Origin: an uncultured Roseburia sp.
GTDB lineage: Bacteria; Bacillota; Clostridia; Lachnospirales; Lachnospiraceae
Assembly: GCA_910587865.1 (NCBI GenBank)
Contig: CAJUNX010000018.1
Span: 7,297 to 71,296 of the forward strand
Reading direction: 5' to 3'
DNA length: 64,000 nt
Part shown: positions 34,633-45,100 of the stretch, in pieces
How the letters are laid out: each line of letters begins with the position of its first letter
Position numbering within the stretch: the first letter of the stretch is position 1
The notes under the pieces: generated by a model
Databases searched by the model: none
Seen by the model: the letters and a program-made list of their open reading frames with translations, nothing else
What the model was told of the DNA's origin: nothing
Program-made: the position numbers and the translations under genes

Positions 34633-35667
34633 TCAGATCCCGGACATGATTCCCATCAGCGGCAGCATGACCGAGAGGAGAATCACCCCGACAATGAGTG
34701 ACAGCATGATCACCAGGGTTGGTTCTAATACGGCGAGCATATTGTTCATGCGCGTATCGATGTCATCCTGATAGAGATCGGCGATCTGTTCCATGACCTG
34801 ATCCATCGATCCGGTTTTGGCGCCGATGGAAGCCATGCGTGCGTAGACGCCGGTGAACATTCCCGCGTGAAAAAGGGCCTGGGAGAGATCCTCCCCTTCA
34901 TTTACCGCCTCCTGGCAGCGGGCTAACTTTCCGTCAAACACCGGATCGTCGTTTAAAGCGGTAACCAGCTCTAAGCTGCGCTCCGGGTTTAAACCGCTGC
35001 TTAATGTGAGCGCCATGCCGCTGGCAAACCGGCAGGCCGCCATCTCCTCATAAATCGTCTTTGTGAGCTTAAGCTTATAGCCGAGACGGCGGAACAGCGT
35101 CCGGCCCGATGCCGTGCGCGTGCCGTAGAGGATCAGCGCCGCTATCACGACAAGCAGACCGATAAAAGCAGCCGAATAGCGGCTGATCGCGGTTCCGGCA
35201 TTCATGAGAGCACGGGAAAAACCGGTCAGCTCGGAGCCGAGCTGGACAAATACCTGATTAAAAACCGGCAGCACCTTTACGAGAAGGACAATGATGACAG
35301 CCGCCATCATGCCGGTCATAATCATGGGATATGTAACCGAACTGCGGATGCTCTTTCGGATGGAATCCTCGCGGTCATAGTGATTCTGCAGAGCGGCCAT
35401 GACCTCGTCGAGCGTACCGGTCTCCTCGCCGATCTCTACCATGTGCAGCATGTAGGACGGACAGATCCCGATGCGGTTTAAGGACTCATACAGGCTGCCG
35501 GTCTCCTCCATGCCGGAAAGCAGCGCGTCGAGCACTTCTTTTTCGTCCGGGGAGGAGGCATCCTCCGCCATGATGGAAAGCCCCTCCGTGACCGAGATTC
35601 CGGCTTTTAAGATCAGTGCGGTCTGTCCGCAGAAGGAAGACAGCTCCGTATTTGAAAATGGTTTCAT
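34633..35667 (-). CDS. pilC: PilC/GspF-type inner-membrane platform protein
   Basis: A 344-residue protein of the T2SS F family with two homologous halves, each a cytoplasmic helical bundle (ALILKAGISVTEGL and CRFASGMALTLSSGLNPERSL) followed by membrane helices (MIMTGMMAAVIIVLLV, PTLVIMLSLIVGVILL). MVEIGEETGTLDEVM and MASIGAKTGSMDQVM are the paired GExTG-type signatures. It anchors the PilT-like motor to the pilus base. Confidence 0.92.
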   Translation of the reverse strand: MKPFSNTELSSFCGQTALILKAGISVTEGLSIMAEDASSPDEKEVLDALLSGMEETGSLYESLNRIGICPSYMLHMVEIGEETGTLDEVMAALQNHYDREDSIRKSIRSSVTYPMIMTGMMAAVIIVLLVKVLPVFNQVFVQLGSELTGFSRALMNAGTAISRYSAAFIGLLVVIAALILYGTRTASGRTLFRRLGYKLKLTKTIYEEMAACRFASGMALTLSSGLNPERSLELVTALNDDPVFDGKLARCQEAVNEGEDLSQALFHAGMFTGVYARMASIGAKTGSMDQVMEQIADLYQDDIDTRMNNMLAVLEPTLVIMLSLIVGVILLSVMLPLMGIMSGI

Positions 35668-35683
35668 AACAGACCTCCATTTC

Positions 35684-36604
35684 TTAATAAAAATATTTTT
35701 CGGTATATTTACTGCCGTCGCCGACGTATTGTTTTACAGAGGAGCGGCTGTTTGCCGCGGCCAGCGTCGGATCGAGCAAAGACCAGCTTTTACCGTCAAA
35801 TTCGATGATGGAATCCACCCATCCGGTCTCCGCGAGCCAGACGCTGATCCACGCGTGATAGGCGTCGCCGGAATAACCGAAGATGAGCTTTGTCGGAATC
35901 CCCTGCGAGCGGAGCATTGCCGCCATCAGAGAGGCATAGTCAAAGCAGATCCCTTTTTTGCGCTCCATGGTTCGCGTATTGTCCGGCAGATAACCTGTCG
36001 TGACCGTGGCGGCCAGTTCCTCGTCATATGTAATATTCTCCGTCACATCATAATAGACCATCTCCACAAAGTCCAGGTCATTCGATGATTCTGCGGACAG
36101 CTCTGCGGCACGGGTCACCGCCGTATCGCCCGGAGAAAACCATACGTACTGGTTCGGGTATAAAAACGGCAGAAATTCATCGCGGATCGCCGCATCCAGA
36201 TCCTGCGAAAAGATCAGGGCATACATATCATCCTGAACCTGCTCGAGCACATCGAGATGATAAGCGCCGTTTCCGCCGGACAGAGGAAACGACCAGCTGA
36301 CATCCGGTGAGAGCACATAACTGTATACTTCCCCGTCCGGAATCGTGATCTGCAGCCGCACCTTTTCGACATTTCCCTGATAACGGACCATGACGTACCC
36401 TTCGGAAAGATTGGATGCGTCGATGGACACGGTGTCATTTCCGTAAACAGTGCTGCCAGGCGCTTCGGGGATTAAGTATTCCTGAAGCGTATTTCGCCTC
36501 TCGGCAGTATGGTTTTTTGCGGAGGAGCCGTCGGAACAGCCGCCCGCGCCCAGGGCCAGAAGCAGCAGGGAAACGGCACAGACAGTAGCATGCTTTCTGT
36601 GCAT
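35684..36604 (-). CDS. Transglutaminase-like lipoprotein
   Basis: A 306-residue secreted protein. A signal sequence ends in LALGAGGC, a plausible lipobox, so it is probably a membrane-anchored lipoprotein. The papain-like transglutaminase core is complete: Cys in KKGICFDYASLMAAMLR, His in YHAWISVW and Asp in LLDPTLA. Start at 36604 has AAGGAG nine bases upstream; an in-frame ATG at 36628 has none. Between the sigma/anti-sigma pair and the pilus genes, it may crosslink or process surface protein. The substrate is unknown. Confidence 0.82.
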   Translation of the reverse strand: MHRKHATVCAVSLLLLALGAGGCSDGSSAKNHTAERRNTLQEYLIPEAPGSTVYGNDTVSIDASNLSEGYVMVRYQGNVEKVRLQITIPDGEVYSYVLSPDVSWSFPLSGGNGAYHLDVLEQVQDDMYALIFSQDLDAAIRDEFLPFLYPNQYVWFSPGDTAVTRAAELSAESSNDLDFVEMVYYDVTENITYDEELAATVTTGYLPDNTRTMERKKGICFDYASLMAAMLRSQGIPTKLIFGYSGDAYHAWISVWLAETGWVDSIIEFDGKSWSLLDPTLAAANSRSSVKQYVGDGSKYTEKYFY

Positions 36605-36633
36605 GTGAAAAATCTCCTTTTCTGTCATGTCAT

Positions 36634-37350
36634 TTACTGAACGGTCAGAATCAGATGCAGGGCATTTCCCGCATAATCCGGAATATAGACATTTAGGGAC
36701 TGTTCCGGATAACGGAAGATAACACAGCCGGTCTCTTCGTCGTAAGAAAGAGGCGGCACCTCCTGCCCGCCCGGATCCGTCGCGAGGATCTCTTCGTAAT
36801 GAATGCCCGAACCCGGATCGGAGAGATATAAATATACCAGCCCGTTTTCGACTTGGTTCGAGACGATCGTCGGGGCATCCAGATCAACGCTGTCGACCTC
36901 AATATACTGCGTCTGCGTCTGATGGTTGATCAGGGTCACGGTCACCTCCATCCGCCCGTTGCGTGTGGGCTCGATGGAATAGACGTGAGAATCAACCTCG
37001 TACACCGGCAGACTGTGTCCGTCAATGGTTGCGGTGATCCGTTCCACCAGCATAAAGGTATCCACCTGAAGCCTGTATACCGGATTTGATACGGACGCCT
37101 GCGGCGGCAGGCTCAGCGTAAAGGAAGGCGGTATAAACAGGAAGGGCAGCAGAAGAAAGAGAACCATTACGACAACAAGAACCGATCGCTGCAGCGTAAA
37201 GCGCTCCCTTCTGTAGTTGCTGTAAGCCGTCAGGACATCCAGAGGAGTGGTGTTCGGCTCGGTATCGTTCGCGGCAAAAGCCTGCTCTAAGATTTTGCCG
37301 GCAGTTTCCATATCAAGTTGTGGTTCCGGTGTCTTTTGAAACAGTATCAC
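36634..37350 (-). CDS. Single-span membrane protein in anti-sigma position
   Basis: A 238-residue protein with a cytoplasmic N-terminal region of about 55 residues, one membrane helix (SVLVVVMVLFLLLPFLFI, about 56-75) and an extracytoplasmic part with two beta-sandwich-like stretches, the last ending in DYAGNALHLILTVQ, like a bacterial Ig-type domain. It starts with GTG after a run of seven G. It follows the sigma factor gene by 29 bases, the usual place for a membrane anti-sigma factor. No zinc anti-sigma motif is visible, so this role is inference. Confidence 0.6.
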   Translation of the reverse strand: MILFQKTPEPQLDMETAGKILEQAFAANDTEPNTTPLDVLTAYSNYRRERFTLQRSVLVVVMVLFLLLPFLFIPPSFTLSLPPQASVSNPVYRLQVDTFMLVERITATIDGHSLPVYEVDSHVYSIEPTRNGRMEVTVTLINHQTQTQYIEVDSVDLDAPTIVSNQVENGLVYLYLSDPGSGIHYEEILATDPGGQEVPPLSYDEETGCVIFRYPEQSLNVYIPDYAGNALHLILTVQ

Positions 37351-37379
37351 AGGTATTCCCCCCCTTCCACAGGTATCAT

Positions 37380-37964
37380 TTACTGCCGTATAATCTTGCC
37401 GAGCCGTTCGCGCCCGCTTGCGAGATAACGCTTGACGGAGCTGCGGCTGATGTCCATCAGGCGCGCGATTTCGTCATGCTTCATATTCTGATAATACTTT
37501 AAGATGATTACCTGCGCTTCGGTAAAAGGAAGCTTTAGGATCTGATTCATTATATATTCTTTGGAATCGATCTCAACGACCATATCCTCAGGATTTCTGT
37601 TTGACGAAAAACGCTTCTGCTGGGACGCTGATCCGGACATCCTGTCATTATAATCATTCATTTCCAGATTATAACGCCGCTGCTTCTTCTGCAGATTGTA
37701 GCACACCCGGAAGTTGATCTGGTTGAGCCACGCGATGACCAGGGAGGGATCTTTCAGCCTGATAATATTTTTGAGCGCAAGAATATAGGTCTCCTGCAGC
37801 GCATCCTGTGCAAGGTATTCGTCGTTCAGGTAACAGAAGGCAAAATGATACTGTCTCTGATAAGTCGCGACATACAGCTCTGCAAAGGCATCACTGTCTC
37901 CGCACTGGGAACGGGAGACAAGATCCGCTACATAATTGTAGTCCAAAGCAGACAATGTAATCAT
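37380..37964 (-). CDS. Sigma-70 family (ECF-like) RNA polymerase sigma factor
   Basis: A 194-residue sigma factor with region 2 (AFAELYVATYQRQYHFAFCYL, DALQETYILAL, AWLNQINFRVCYN) and region 4 (LPFTEAQVIILKYYQNMKHDEIARLMDISRSSVKRYL). The spacing has no region 3, as in ECF factors. Its ATG overlaps the stop of the GGDEF gene (ATGA at 37961-37964), indicating translational coupling. It probably transcribes this operon and perhaps the divergent adhesin. Confidence 0.9.
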   Translation of the reverse strand: MITLSALDYNYVADLVSRSQCGDSDAFAELYVATYQRQYHFAFCYLNDEYLAQDALQETYILALKNIIRLKDPSLVIAWLNQINFRVCYNLQKKQRRYNLEMNDYNDRMSGSASQQKRFSSNRNPEDMVVEIDSKEYIMNQILKLPFTEAQVIILKYYQNMKHDEIARLMDISRSSVKRYLASGRERLGKIIRQ

Positions 37965-38659
37965 TCCCCCTTTTCATCCGAAAAGATACGTCTGTTCGAA
38001 AGAGCAATCAGATCGGTTATCGTTTGTATCCTGTTACTTTCATCATACGCGATGCCGTAGCGGTAAAGAATCGGATGTGTGTCCGTATTGCCGTTGTGCC
38101 GGCGGACTTTTTCGTCTACAAGATCCAGAAAGGTCTGGAGCCTGTCATCGCTGCACTCCTCAAACAGGGCAAGGAAACGGTTTCCTCCGTTCCGGCCGAC
38201 AAAACAGAGATCCCTGGCGGCCGTCTGAAGGATACCGGAAAAATCATGAATCAGTGCGTTGCCTTCCGTATGCCCGAAGGAGCGGTTGATTTCCCGTATA
38301 TTGGTCAGGTCAAACATGATACAGCCGATATGACCCGGCAGAGGTTTGTCAATGTACTTTTCAATGATGGTATCGCAGCTGTAGCGGTTTGCAATTCCGG
38401 ATACCGGGTCGGAGGACACGGCAAAATCCAGCTCGCGGTAGTCTCTCTTAAAAGAGGTGAACAGGCTGAAGTCCATAAAGATGAACAGGAACGAAAGCCC
38501 GAATGCAATCCATAAAAGGATACAGAGCGTGCGGATCTGCGGGTCGCTGGCGACCAGATGGTAAAGCGTGCGGTCCGCCAGGATCAGATACAGACAGATT
38601 CCGGCCAAAAGGATGAAGACCACAAGCTGAATGGTCTTGTATACATTAAACTTTTTCAT
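37961..38659 (-). CDS. Membrane GGDEF-domain protein with degenerate active site
   Basis: A 232-residue protein with two membrane helices (about 9-28 and 43-63) followed by a GGDEF domain. The signature reads RNGGNRFLALF, so the two metal-binding acidic residues of GGDEF are Asn and Arg; DLTNIREINRSFGH fits the strand before it. Diguanylate cyclase activity is therefore unlikely, and a sensory or nucleotide-binding role is more plausible. GGGGAGG precedes the ATG. It is the first gene of the pilus-like operon. Confidence 0.85.
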   Translation of the reverse strand: MKKFNVYKTIQLVVFILLAGICLYLILADRTLYHLVASDPQIRTLCILLWIAFGLSFLFIFMDFSLFTSFKRDYRELDFAVSSDPVSGIANRYSCDTIIEKYIDKPLPGHIGCIMFDLTNIREINRSFGHTEGNALIHDFSGILQTAARDLCFVGRNGGNRFLALFEECSDDRLQTFLDLVDEKVRRHNGNTDTHPILYRYGIAYDESNRIQTITDLIALSNRRIFSDEKGE

Positions 38660-39100
38660 AACGACCTCCCCCGGTCAGGACGGCCTGCCGCACAATGAGT
38701 CCGCAGGCAATACAGGAGACGGGAGCGGCGGGTCTGTAACTGCAAACAGGTACAGTATAGCACAAATTTCAGAGATGGGAAATCTTTTTGTGGGAAAAGA
38801 GGGAGGGAGCGGACACAGAGAAACGTACACAGCCCGCTGGTTTTGTCCTGTCGGGGTGATTTTCTCTCAAATTCAGGATTTTTGCTGCGCATATTGCACA
38901 AAAAATGTTGTAAAAAACTGTCGATAGTGACAAATGTCATAAAGTGGCAAAAAATGTGAGCCTTTTTTAGAGCCTGTAGCCTCTTTTATTACAGAGACAC
39001 ACATCAACAGGTTCATCTATAAAGCGTTTACCTGAAAGGAATGAGAGCTGTTTCTTAAGGCAGACGGTTTGATAGATCAACAACACAAGGAGGTAGAGGT
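38660..39100. promoter_or_regulatory. Divergent control region between pilus operon and giant adhesin
   Basis: This 441-base gap holds no gene. The minus strand has TATACT at 38754-38759, a possible -10 for the pilus operon, without a good -35. On the plus side, TGACA-AA-TGTCA (38928-38939) is a short palindrome in an AT-rich stretch, and AAGGAGG lies just before the adhesin ATG. No consensus sigma-A promoter precedes the adhesin, which would fit use of the dedicated sigma factor. Confidence 0.4.
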
Positions 39101-42100
39101 ATGAGGAAGAATGCCAAGCGATGGATCGCATTTTTACTTGCGGTTATCATGGTGGCGACGACCTGTATGTACCAGTCGGATTTATTTCTCTGGGCAACCG
39201 GGGATAGCGGAGCCGTAGAAGATACGGCGGTGACTCCGGCGGAGGAGACGCAGGTTGTGACATTGCCGGGCAATACTGAAACTGCTGTATCGACAGACAT
39301 GCCGACGGATGTGGCAGGTACAGATCAGGCAGTTGAAAATCCGGCAGAGCCGATGGTGGGTAGTGAGACGCCGCCTGTCGGGACGGAAGCCGGTGGGCAG
39401 CCGGAGGACGTGGCTTCGGAGGCGGAAACAGGATCCGGTGAAGAAACCGCTTCGACAGAGGCGCCGTCAGAGGAAACGGAATCTGCGGAAGAGGCTGTTT
39501 CGACGGAAGAGCCGGAAGAGGGAACGGAATCTACGGAAGAAACCGCTTCGACAGAAGAGCCGGAAATTGCAGAGCCGGAAGAGGAGCCGAAGACAGAGGA
39601 AAAGCCGGCTCAGACGCTGACGGCAGTAGCAGAGGACGGCGCGACGGTGACTGTGACGGCGCCGGAGGGAGCGCTCCCGGCTGGGGCGACTGTAACTGTC
39701 ACGGTGATGGATCCGGCTTCAGTCCGGCAGCTCATCGAGGATGCGGTGGCAGCTGACGGAAAAACAGTGGTAAGCCTGAAGGTATATGATGTCACGCTTT
39801 GGGATCAGGATGGAAATGAGATCCAGCCGGATGAGAGTGTAAAGGTGACGATTCAGGGCGCGGATATCCAGAGTGAAAGCGCTGATGTTTATCATGTGAA
39901 AGACGAAGGTAATGTCGAAAAGCTGGCGGATTCGGTGGATGCGGATCGCGCGGAGTTTGAGACGACGGGGTTTAGCCCGATGGTCCTTGTGGAGACGGAT
40001 GAGAGTGATGAAGCTGTACCGTTCGCTGAAGTAAGTGGGACTGAGATTACACTTGAGACAGGTGAGTCTGTAACGATTGAGTGTAATAAGAAAGGAGCTC
40101 ATAGGCATGAGGCAGGGAAAAGTGAGCATCCTGATATTGCTGGAGTTACTTCTGGAAATGCTGGAAAATCATATAAACATACGATCACAGCAGGAAATAC
40201 ACCAGGAGAAACATACGTTACCTGTTGTGGAACAAATTATAAAGTCACTGTTGTGCCGGCTGTACAGAAGTATAACGTTAACTGGTACATAAACGGTGAA
40301 TCAGTGAAAACAACAACCGTCAGGGCGGGAGAAAAGCCTGTCTATGGAGACACACCGAAACATAGCTTTATTCCAGATGCTGAATTTATGGGCTGGTCGA
40401 CGGAACAGGTAGGAGAAAAAAATGTTTCTTATATGGCGGAGGCTGATCTGCCGGCGGTGACTGCGGATGTAAATTATTATGCTGTATTTACATCGCTGGC
40501 ATACTTTTATTTTGTCTTGCCGGGGAAATCAAACACCAGTGGAAATTCAGATGATTATATGTATGCGGGAACAGGAAGTATTATTGTTGTAGATGGTGTA
40601 AACTCAGGCACCAGGTGGTATACCGGAAATGAGCGCAATGTAGAGGACTATATCCTTACACCACCTTCCGATGAAGCGATCCGGACAGGATTATCTAAAT
40701 ACTATGACGGAAACGGCGGAAGAGATAAGTATGATCCGAACTGGAGTTACACGATTAACTGGACAACATATGTCGCAGCAAGTAATGCAACCGGGTATGA
40801 TGGTAGTTATCTTAGTAATAATAACTGCATTCATGTTGATTCCAGTATAACGGTTGACAAAAATACAACGGCAACCGTTATGTACACAGTTGTCAGACCA
40901 GATACAACGCTTGCACAGTCTAAGGAACATGCGAAAAATACAGGTGTAGAGATTAACAGTACGGTTAATGAGTCAGATAGAATTACAACAGACGGATATA
41001 CGTATGATCGCATAATCACGAATAATGGTGTGGAATATACCTTTGACGGGTGGTATACGGACAGTACTTATACGACAAAAGCGCCTGACTATATCACAGT
41101 CACAAAGAATGAGCATTTTTATGCGAGATATATTGCAAGTCCCTATACATTGACATACAATGCAAATGAAGGGACATTTTCAGATCAGACTACCGGAACG
41201 AAAACCGGCAAGTACGAGAACGGAAAACTGGTAAGGCTGATTCAGGCGCCGACAAGAGACGGCTATGTATTTGCGGGGTGGTTGCGCAGTGATGACGACA
41301 GTGTGATTTCGGCTGGTACAACATCAATTACCATGCCGAATCAGGATCTGACCTTAACCGCACAGTGGATAGATGGCCGTGCGGATGCCACAATCGTATT
41401 TAATCGCGGGGAGCATGGTGCATTTAATGACCCCGGCAAGGAACAGATCACGTATGAGCTTAAGGTCGGGGATCCATTCCCGGTAGTGCCGGAGATTACG
41501 GCAGATCCTGGCTGGAGATTTACTGGATGGAGTCCTGAACTTCCGGGAACGGATGCAGTGGTAACCGAAGATAAGACCTATACAGCACAGTTCCGTGAGT
41601 TGCTGCCAGGCGTGTCGGTTGTTAAGACGATTACCAGTACTGGAACCGCACCGAATGGCGGTTACTGGGTTGGCGATACCATTTCATACCAGATCGTAGT
41701 CACAAATACGGGTGAACGGAAACTTCAGGATATTGCGATCAGGGATATCATGACGGGCGCAACCGGTTCGATCAGCAATATAAATGGAGCCGCCTGGAAT
41801 GAAGCGGAGAAGACATTTACGGTTTCAGAAATCGCAATTGATAAGACGGCGATAATTACATATGATTATGTGATACAGAAGGATGATGCCGGAAAGGAGA
41901 TCGAGAATACGGCTTCCGCAGAGGATATTGAGGATAAGAAGGAAGAAAACCCGGATCCGATTGAGATTTTAAACCCGGAGACTCTGACGATCGTATCAAA
42001 GAGCGACACAAAAGATTATACCGGACAGCTGCAGACAATTTCGGGATTTGAGTCCGGTGAGGTGTCTGTTGGGGGTAAGACAGGGATTCCAGTAACGGCA

Positions 42101-45100
42101 ACGGATGGAACAACTTATTATGTAGTCGGGCCGACGGCATCGGTGTCTGGAACGAATGTTGGCGATTATACGAATGAAATTACCAACAAAGATGGCGCAT
42201 ATGTGGTGGACGCGGAAGGAAGAGCGGTTCCGGATGGACGGTTTGTGATAGGTTATAGAGAGGGGATTCTGACTATCAATAAGGCATCCATGGCGGATAC
42301 GCTCAAACTGACTGGAACCGACGTAATCGTCACCTATGATGGCGAAGCACATGCAGCCGGTACGGCAGTTGTAACAAAGAATGACGTACCGGTTACAGAT
42401 CCGAGTCTGAAAATTGAATATCGCCGTGCAGCAACTGATACAGAGGCGCCAGGAGAATGGACGACTGATCCGTCGGCCATTACTGCAACAGACGCCGGGA
42501 CGGTCACGATTGACGTGCGGGTCAGCAGTTCAAATTATAGTGACACACAGGAAAAGACGCAGACGATCACGATCAATAAGCGAAATCTGGTCCTGACTTC
42601 TGCAACGCTGGAGAAAGTCTATGACGGAAAAGAGCTGACGAATGATGGCGCGGCAGTGACAGCGAACGAAGGCACAGATGAAGGCTGGGCAAAGGAGGAA
42701 GATAAACTTGCGGCAGACGCCTACGAATTTAGCGGAGGCCAGACACTGGTAGGCAGTTCAGAGAATACCTTCGCGATCAAAGACGATCAGAAGAAAGCGG
42801 ATATTGAAAAGAACTATAATCTTACTCTGATTCCTGGCACCCTGACTGTAACCGACAAGGACAAAGACAATAAGCCGGTAGATGACGGTCTTGTGATCAC
42901 CAAGGAACATACGCCGAGTGTGAATGATGACGGAAAATTCCGTGTCGGCGATACCGTGACCTTCCAGATTACGGTTACGAATATCTATAAGGATGCGAAG
43001 GACGTGACCCTCACCGAGATTCCGGGTGTGGAGTTTGCAGGTATGGCGGACAGCGGAAACGCTGTAACGAAATTCTTTAGCGGCGTAAAAGCATTCTTTA
43101 CCGGAGAAAAAGGCGAGACGCACACGATCAACCTTGCCGGAGGAGAAACGAGAACGGTAGAAGCGACCTATGTGATTACGGAAGCGGATATCGTGAAGGG
43201 TTCCTTCACCAATACGGTGTTTGCGACGATGACGGATTCAGAAGGTAAGGATCGCGAATATAAGGCGACCGATACTGTTGGAAATGGAACCGATAAGACG
43301 GAATTTGAAAAACCGGATGCACACATTACGCTGACGAAGACTGTAGTAGATCAGAAAAACGTCTATGAGCCGGGCGATACGGTGACCTATCAGATCAAGG
43401 CAGTAAACAACGGTAATCTGACACTGGAGAACATCCATGTGGAGGATGAGCTTGTTGGAAAGACCGGCGACAACGCATGGACGATCGATCAGATCGCGCC
43501 GGGTGAGACGAAGGATCTTGGAACTGTTACCTATACGGTAAAAGATACGGATGCCAGTGAAGAACAGAGCAGCACGCTGACAAACACGGCGTCTGTGTTT
43601 GAGAAAAATATTACTTATGGTGAAACGATAGTTCCGCTGACTTGTGTAGACGGAACTGCTAGGGTATCTATCGCACAAAATAATCCGAGCCTTGCGATCA
43701 TCAAGGAGGTGAACAGAGGCGAGGACGGAAACGGCAAGGCAGGCGACTTTGCGGTGGGAGAAGAAATCCCGTACACGATTACGGTCACCAATAATGGCAG
43801 TGTAACGGTCAATAATATTACAGTGGAGGATACGCTTGTCGGAGCTGTTGGAGATAATGCAATATCAGTTGGCACGCTTGCGCCGGGAGCATTTGAAACA
43901 GTGGAAGTGACCTACGAGGTGACCGAGGCTGACGTGATCGCCGGAAGTGTTGTGAATACGGCTGCGGCGTCGGGGACAACGGCAGCAGGAGAACCGGTTT
44001 CCGCCGGCCGGGCCGAGTGCACAGTGGATACGGCTGCACTGAATACGGATTTCACGGTCAGCAAGCAGATTGTTGATAAGAAAGACGAGTATAAGGTTGG
44101 CGAGACGATTCAGTATCAGATTACGGTGACGAGCCAGGCGAATGTAACCCTTACGGATCTGAAGGTTACGGATCAGCTGACCAATGCTGACGGAACGGTA
44201 ACATTTGGAACGCTTCCGGAGGGCGTCCGAGTAGACGGGAACGATCCGAAGGCTCTGATCATCGAAACGCTTGCGCCGGCAGGTGAATCAGGCGATACGG
44301 TAACGATTAATTGTTCTTACACTCCGGCAAGAGATGATGCTGGGAAAGAAATTGGAAATACTGCGACCGTGACGGCGGCGGTTCCGACCCAGACCGGAAC
44401 GGAAGAGAAGATAGTGAATGCATCTTCTGATAAGGCGCAGATTGAAAAGCTGTATCAGCTGACGATTCGTTATGTATATGAGGATGGTAGCGAAGCGGCT
44501 GACAAAGTAGTGGCGCAGTATCTTGCGGGAGAGACTTATACGTATACTTCACCGGACATCGCTGGCTATACGCCGGATCTGACGGTTGTAAAGAGTGTCG
44601 GAACGGGGATGCCGAAGCATGATGTAGTCGTGACGGTTACCTACACGGCAAACGATCAGACCTACACGGTGAATTATCTGGAAGCAGGAGCGAATGAAGT
44701 TCTGCATGACCCGGCAGAAAATAAATCTGCAAAATTTGATCAGGTAATTGACGGATCCAGGGAAGCGATCCTGATCGACGGCTATGAATTTGATCATGCG
44801 GATCCGGCCAGCCTGACGGTAGGTACGGATAACACGAAGAACGTGATCAATGTGTACTACACAAAGAGAGCGGATTTACACTACGAGATCCATTATTACT
44901 ATGACGGGACAGAGGCGGAAGATCAGAACGTAGTAGTCAACGATGCGATATTTGACGCGGAGATCCCGTATGAGGCGAACCTGACAGGTCAGCACGACGG
45001 AAAGAGCTATGTGCTGGATTACGCAGCAAAGACACAGGGACAGTCTGAGACCAGGATTGCGTGGGTGACAGGAGATACGACAAAGACGGTACAGAAAGAA

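Noticed and set aside
37961..38659. Active diguanylate cyclase
   Set aside because: The signature reads GGNRF, lacking the acidic residues required for catalysis.
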